DNA from: RGIG8700 sp964568815
Lineage (GTDB): Bacteria > Bacillota > Clostridia > RGIG6154
DNA length: 9,818 nt
Direction of reading: 5' to 3'
NCBI GenBank assembly: GCA_964568815.1
Contig: CAZMRY010000054.1
Coordinates: forward strand, 1-9,818
In this document: piece after piece, positions 8,601 through 9,818 of the stretch
Numbering within the stretch: the first letter of the stretch is position 1
Layout of the letters: the number at the start of each line of letters is the position of its first letter
Notes under the pieces: generated by a model
Databases searched by the model: none
What the model was told of the DNA's origin: nothing
What the model saw: only the letters and a program-made list of their open reading frames with translations
Position numbers and translations under genes: made by a program

Positions 8601-9292
8601 ACTTAACACCTGAGGGAATTGTAAGAAGCGTAAATGAGTTTGCTGAAAAGATTAATAATTCACAGATGATATTTATCCCGGGCGGTTTCTCAGGCGGTGA
8701 CGAACCTGAAGGTTCAGGTAAGTTCATAACAGCGGTATTCAGAAACGAAATTATAAAAGAGGCAGTAACAAATCTCCTGCAGAAGAGAGACGGTCTTATG
8801 TGCGGTATCTGTAATGGTTTCCAGGCACTCATAAAGCTTGGTCTTGTTCCATATGGTAAGATAATCGACACAGACGAAAACTGCCCAACATTAACCTACA
8901 ACACAATTGCAAGACATCAATCAAAGATTGTAAGAACAAGAATTGCTTCAAACAAATCTCCATGGCTTGCAGACACAAATGTAGGAGATGTATATAATGT
9001 TCCGATCTCACACGGTGAGGGAAGATTTATAGCGACAGATGAGCTTATAAGACAGCTTGCAGAAAATGGTCAGATTGCAACACAGTATGTTGATTTAGAG
9101 GGCAATGCAACAACAGACGTAGCCTTCAATCCAAACGACTCAATGTATGCAATCGAAGGTATCACATCACCAGACGGCAGAGTGTTCGGTAAAATGGGAC
9201 ACAGCGAAAGAATAGGAAACGGACTCTACAAGAATGTATATGGAGATTACGATATAAAAATGTTCACCTCCGCTGTTAAATATTTCAAATAA
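5603..9292 (+). CDS. purL: PurL, single-chain phosphoribosylformylglycinamidine synthase with fused glutaminase
   Basis: This 1229-residue enzyme converts FGAR, glutamine and ATP to FGAM. It is the long form, carrying the equivalents of PurS, small PurL and PurQ in one chain, and resembles the clade of about 1240 residues found in clostridia and lactic acid bacteria (TIGR01857 type). The N-terminal domain (about 1-150) is PurS-like. The synthetase core has YWSDHCRHTTF (217-227) and the FKNETHNHPT segment (311-320) leading into EPFGGAATCIGG, with a second PurM-like half containing GGKDSMSGSF. The glutaminase domain runs from about 967 to the end: PVFPGTNCEFD, GICNGFQAL with nucleophile Cys1070, and SHGEGRF with His1137 and Glu1139. 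All three catalytic residues are present, unlike in the PurF homologue of this operon. Translation starts at TTG. It is the last gene before the terminator. Confidence 0.97.
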   Translation: MVYRIYSEKKPQFRNEAKGLLSEIKSFLGIKNLEDIRIINRYDVEGIKKELFDYACNTVFSEPQLDDITTKLEIGNAKVFASEFLPGQFDQRADSAAQCIQLISQGEKPLVRTAKVYLMYGNITEDDVNKIKGYVINAVESMEASLEEKETLKTEYETPDCVATLDGFIALDKAGLEEFIAQFGLAMDIDDILFCQQYFVKENRNPTITEIRMIDTYWSDHCRHTTFSTNIDTVTFGDELSQKLYEEYLETRDAVNDKKPITLMDVATVAVKYLKKTGQLDKLDESEEINACTVKIEVEVDGKKEPWLLLFKNETHNHPTEIEPFGGAATCIGGAIRDPLSGRAYVYGAMRVTGAADPLKPVSETLPGKLPQRKIVTTAAAGYSSYGNQIGLATGIVDELYHEGYKAKRMEIGAVIAAAPQENVRRECPRPGDVVILLGGRTGRDGCGGATGSSKSHTASSLTSCGAEVQKGNAPEERKLQRLFRNPDATTLIKRCNDFGAGGVSVAIGELADGLEIDLNAVKKKYDGLDGTELAISESQERMAVVVESKDADKFLALAEKENLEATIVARVTEEKRLVMHWNSKVICDINREFLNSNGAQKHIDAKIAPTQADYEKKLPENFKDGYKALAEDLNVCSKRGLSERFDSTIGAGTVLMPFGGKYQLTPAQAMVQKISVEKKHTNDCSLMAWGFNPFISEKSPLHGAYLAVIESVSKLIACGAEFSDVYLTFQEYFEKLGKTDLRWGKPLAALLGAFKAQKELKIGSIGGKDSMSGSFENIDVPPTLVSFAVTTEKVENIVSGEFKKAGNKVIFIKPQYDENNLPVTASLLECFDKVTKLVRENRAKAVYTLTYGGIAEAVMKMAMGNGFGFEYENISLEEIFKYNYGAFLVEVEEVKTDETVIGTVTEKKEFVLGTECVSVDEINKAYEDKLEKIFSCNISHENSKVKNFSFDAKERVAPSIKVAKPKVIIPVFPGTNCEFDSAKAMEDAGAESEIFVINNLTPEGIVRSVNEFAEKINNSQMIFIPGGFSGGDEPEGSGKFITAVFRNEIIKEAVTNLLQKRDGLMCGICNGFQALIKLGLVPYGKIIDTDENCPTLTYNTIARHQSKIVRTRIASNKSPWLADTNVGDVYNVPISHGEGRFIATDELIRQLAENGQIATQYVDLEGNATTDVAFNPNDSMYAIEGITSPDGRVFGKMGHSERIGNGLYKNVYGDYDIKMFTSAVKYFK

Positions 9293-9308
9293 AAAAACGG
9301 TCCAGAGC

Positions 9309-9338
9309 GAAGACACGCGTAAAGCGTGTCTTCTTTTT
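9309..9338 (+). terminator. Intrinsic terminator of the pur operon
   Basis: A perfect 10-bp stem, GAAGACACGC (9309-9318) with GCGTGTCTTC (9324-9333), has a 5-nt loop GTAAA and is followed by TTTTT (9334-9338). It begins 17 nt after the purL stop. On the opposite strand no T tract follows the stem, so it acts only in the operon direction. Confidence 0.92.
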
Positions 9339-9339
9339 A

Positions 9340-9386
9340 CTGATTTTTCAGCTCGTGTACACAAAGTACACCACGCCTCAAATCAG
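9340..9386. repeat. Two-tier inverted repeat downstream of the operon terminator
   Basis: CTGATTT (9340-9346) pairs with AAATCAG (9380-9386), and GTGTAC (9355-9360) pairs with GTACAC (9366-9371) around the loop ACAAA. The two stems are separated by an 8/8-nt internal loop. On the minus strand this loop reads GAGGCGTG opposite GAGCTGAA, which allows G-A pairs. A run of six T follows 15 nt later (9402-9407), too far for a classical terminator. The role is unknown; it could be a dispersed intergenic repeat or a backup terminator. Confidence 0.5.
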
Positions 9387-9457
9387 CAAAATCTGAACTC
9401 GTTTTTTATCTGAAATCAATTGCTACAACTTGGGTATATCAAATTTTTGGAACTTAT
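9387..9457. other. AT-rich intergenic stretch without a recognisable gene
   Basis: No convincing coding frame, ribosome binding site or strong promoter is seen. It contains a T6 run (9402-9407) and several short related words (ATCTGAA, AAATCA) that echo the preceding dyad. TTGGAA (9447-9452) followed after 18 nt by TAATAT is only a weak plus-strand promoter candidate. Confidence 0.4.
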
Positions 9458-9483
9458 TGGAGTATTTTAATAATATTATTGAT

Positions 9484-9524
9484 TACAGACCAAAGCCCCG
9501 CAAATAGCGGGGCTTTGGTCTGTA
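9484..9524. terminator. Perfect 18-bp hairpin, possibly a bidirectional terminator
   Basis: The arm at 9484-9501 pairs without mismatch with 9507-9524 around the loop AAATA. The core AAAGCCCCGC/GCGGGGCTTT looks like a typical terminator on both strands, but the T tract is only TTT before the stem continues as GGTCTGTA, and no further T run follows. Termination is therefore plausible but not assured; it may equally be a helix of the candidate RNA. It lies between the converging purL and the minus-strand gene. Confidence 0.55.
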
Positions 9525-9536
9525 TAGTCTTGCTTG

Positions 9537-9614
9537 GTCGCATAAAAGGAGCTGGAATTAAAAAGGTGCACACCATTGGTGTGCACGAAAAACGCACAGC
9601 TCCAATGTTGCGAC
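9537..9614. repeat. Three-tier nested inverted repeat
   Basis: From outside in: GTCGCA (9537-9542) pairs with TGCGAC (9609-9614); GGAGCTG (9548-9554) pairs with CAGCTCC (9597-9603); GTGCACACC (9566-9574) pairs with GGTGTGCAC (9578-9586) around ATT. Internal loops are 5/5 and 11/10 nt. Three colinear perfect helices of 6, 7 and 9 bp are hard to explain by chance and suggest a folded RNA or a protein-bound DNA site. Confidence 0.7.
9560..9586 (-). terminator. Minus-strand intrinsic terminator candidate
   Basis: Read on the minus strand, the 9-bp stem GTGCACACC-AAT-GGTGTGCAC (9586-9566) is followed by C and TTTTT (9564-9560). It is suitably placed to end transcription of the convergent gene at the right edge, or of the candidate RNA. 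The single C between stem and T tract and the alternative pairing within the larger fold make its strength uncertain. Confidence 0.5.
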
Positions 9615-9637
9615 ACATCTTAATAACTCCACAAGAT

Positions 9638-9666
9638 ATTATTAATAGAGCGTGTATTTTTGTCAA
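9638..9666 (-). promoter_or_regulatory. Minus-strand promoter candidate directed into the hairpin region
   Basis: On the minus strand TTGACA (9666-9661) is followed by a 17-nt spacer and AATAAT (9643-9638, 5 of 6 consensus). Transcription would begin near 9631. The -35 box lies 9 nt after the stop codon of the right-edge minus-strand gene, so this is a separate downstream unit rather than that gene's promoter. No protein-coding gene follows it before the 3' end of purL. Confidence 0.6.
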
Positions 9667-9675
9667 CCCTGAAGA

Positions 9676-9818
9676 TTAATATTTCCATTTGATAAAACCA
9701 TAACTGTCAAGTATCTGAAAGAATTTGGCGAGGCGTTCATAGAGAGGGGAGGCTTTTTCTCCAAAGTGGGCGTCAACCTCTTTGCCAAGCTCTATGATGT
9801 TTTTTTCACCATCAATTA
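9676..9818 (-). CDS. C-terminal fragment of an unassigned protein, possibly PqqD-like
   Basis: A minus-strand frame enters from the right edge and ends at TAA (9678-9676), giving 46 residues. The sequence includes NIIELGKEVDAHFGEKASPL and, further on, FFQILDSYGFIKWKY at the C-terminus. The pattern of an amphipathic helix ending in a HFG-like turn, a second helix with LxxFFxIL, then a YGFI strand, recalls the C-terminal part of PqqD-family winged-helix proteins. That assignment is tentative because the N-terminal part is outside the window. It is called real because the frame is open to the edge, has protein-like composition and lies on its own side of the intergenic region. It converges on the purine operon. 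Confidence 0.6.
   Translation of the reverse strand, partial: IDGEKNIIELGKEVDAHFGEKASPLYERLAKFFQILDSYGFIKWKY

Larger units (their letters stand above)
9458..9631 (-). ncRNA. Candidate structured non-coding RNA
   Basis: The minus-strand promoter at 9638-9666 predicts a transcript starting near 9630-9631. Exactly there lies TGGAGT (minus strand, 9631-9626), which is complementary to ACTCCA at the far end (minus strand, 9463-9458). Inside this closing helix are two strong stem-loops: a 78-nt three-tier hairpin (9537-9614) and an 18-bp hairpin (9484-9524). The result resembles a three-way junction RNA of about 174 nt. If the hairpin and T tract at 9560-9586 terminate efficiently, the product would instead be about 70 nt. 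There is no good open reading frame; the roughly 66-70 codon frames here run through the stems and have no ribosome binding site or known similarity. It matches no RNA family that I recognise, and the strand is chosen from the promoter alone. Confidence 0.4.

Noticed and set aside
9447..9476. Plus-strand promoter TTGGAA with TAATAT
   Set aside because: The boxes are weak (4 of 6 at -10), the region is simply AT-rich, and no plus-strand gene follows.
9537..9631. The hairpin block as 6S RNA, integron attC site or CRISPR repeat
   Set aside because: There is no single rod with a central bubble as in 6S RNA, no attC core sites, and no spaced direct repeats.
9454..9679. Overlapping small reading frames of about 66-70 codons on both strands in the hairpin region
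   Set aside because: They run through perfect stem-loops, lack ribosome binding sites, start at poor codons and show no recognisable motif; they are by-products of the palindromes.

Overview
The window looks like chromosomal DNA of a low-GC anaerobic Bacillota, most likely a member of the Clostridia. The reasons are the strong GGAGG-type ribosome binding sites, the AGA-rich arginine usage, a B12-type radical SAM protein with a DUF4080-like C-terminus, the long single-chain form of PurL, and a PurN with the 5-residue active-site insertion that I associate with clostridial sequences. A species cannot be named from the sequence alone.

Layout. Positions 1-686 hold the C-terminal part of a radical SAM protein that begins outside the window. 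Its stop codon lies inside the -35 box of a strong promoter (683-711). This promoter drives a tight six-gene operon for de novo purine synthesis: purE (741-1235), purF-like (1248-2672), purM (2698-3741), purN (3738-4349), purD (4346-5599) and purL (5603-9292). Intergenic gaps are at most 25 nt. purM/purN and purN/purD overlap by ATGA. A clean intrinsic terminator (9309-9338) closes the operon.

Together the genes would carry PRPP to PRA (PurF), GAR (PurD), FGAR (PurN), FGAM (PurL), AIR (PurM) and CAIR (PurE). The cluster stops there: purK, purC, purB and purH are absent from the window. The order matches the common clostridial purE-C-F-M-N-H-D-L order with purC and purH missing. The most unusual gene is the purF homologue. 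It keeps the PRPP-binding site and the iron-sulfur cysteines but has lost the N-terminal catalytic cysteine and the other glutaminase residues, so it should not be able to use glutamine in the normal way.

The last 0.5 kb (9293-9818) is intergenic DNA rich in inverted repeats, ending in the 3' end of a convergent minus-strand gene (stop at 9676-9678). Just past that stop a minus-strand promoter (TTGACA, 17 nt, AATAAT) points into a segment of three nested or adjacent stem-loops enclosed by a TGGAGT/ACTCCA pairing that begins at the predicted transcription start. I propose this as a candidate structured non-coding RNA (about 174 nt, or about 70 nt if the first terminator acts). It matches no RNA family that I recognise.
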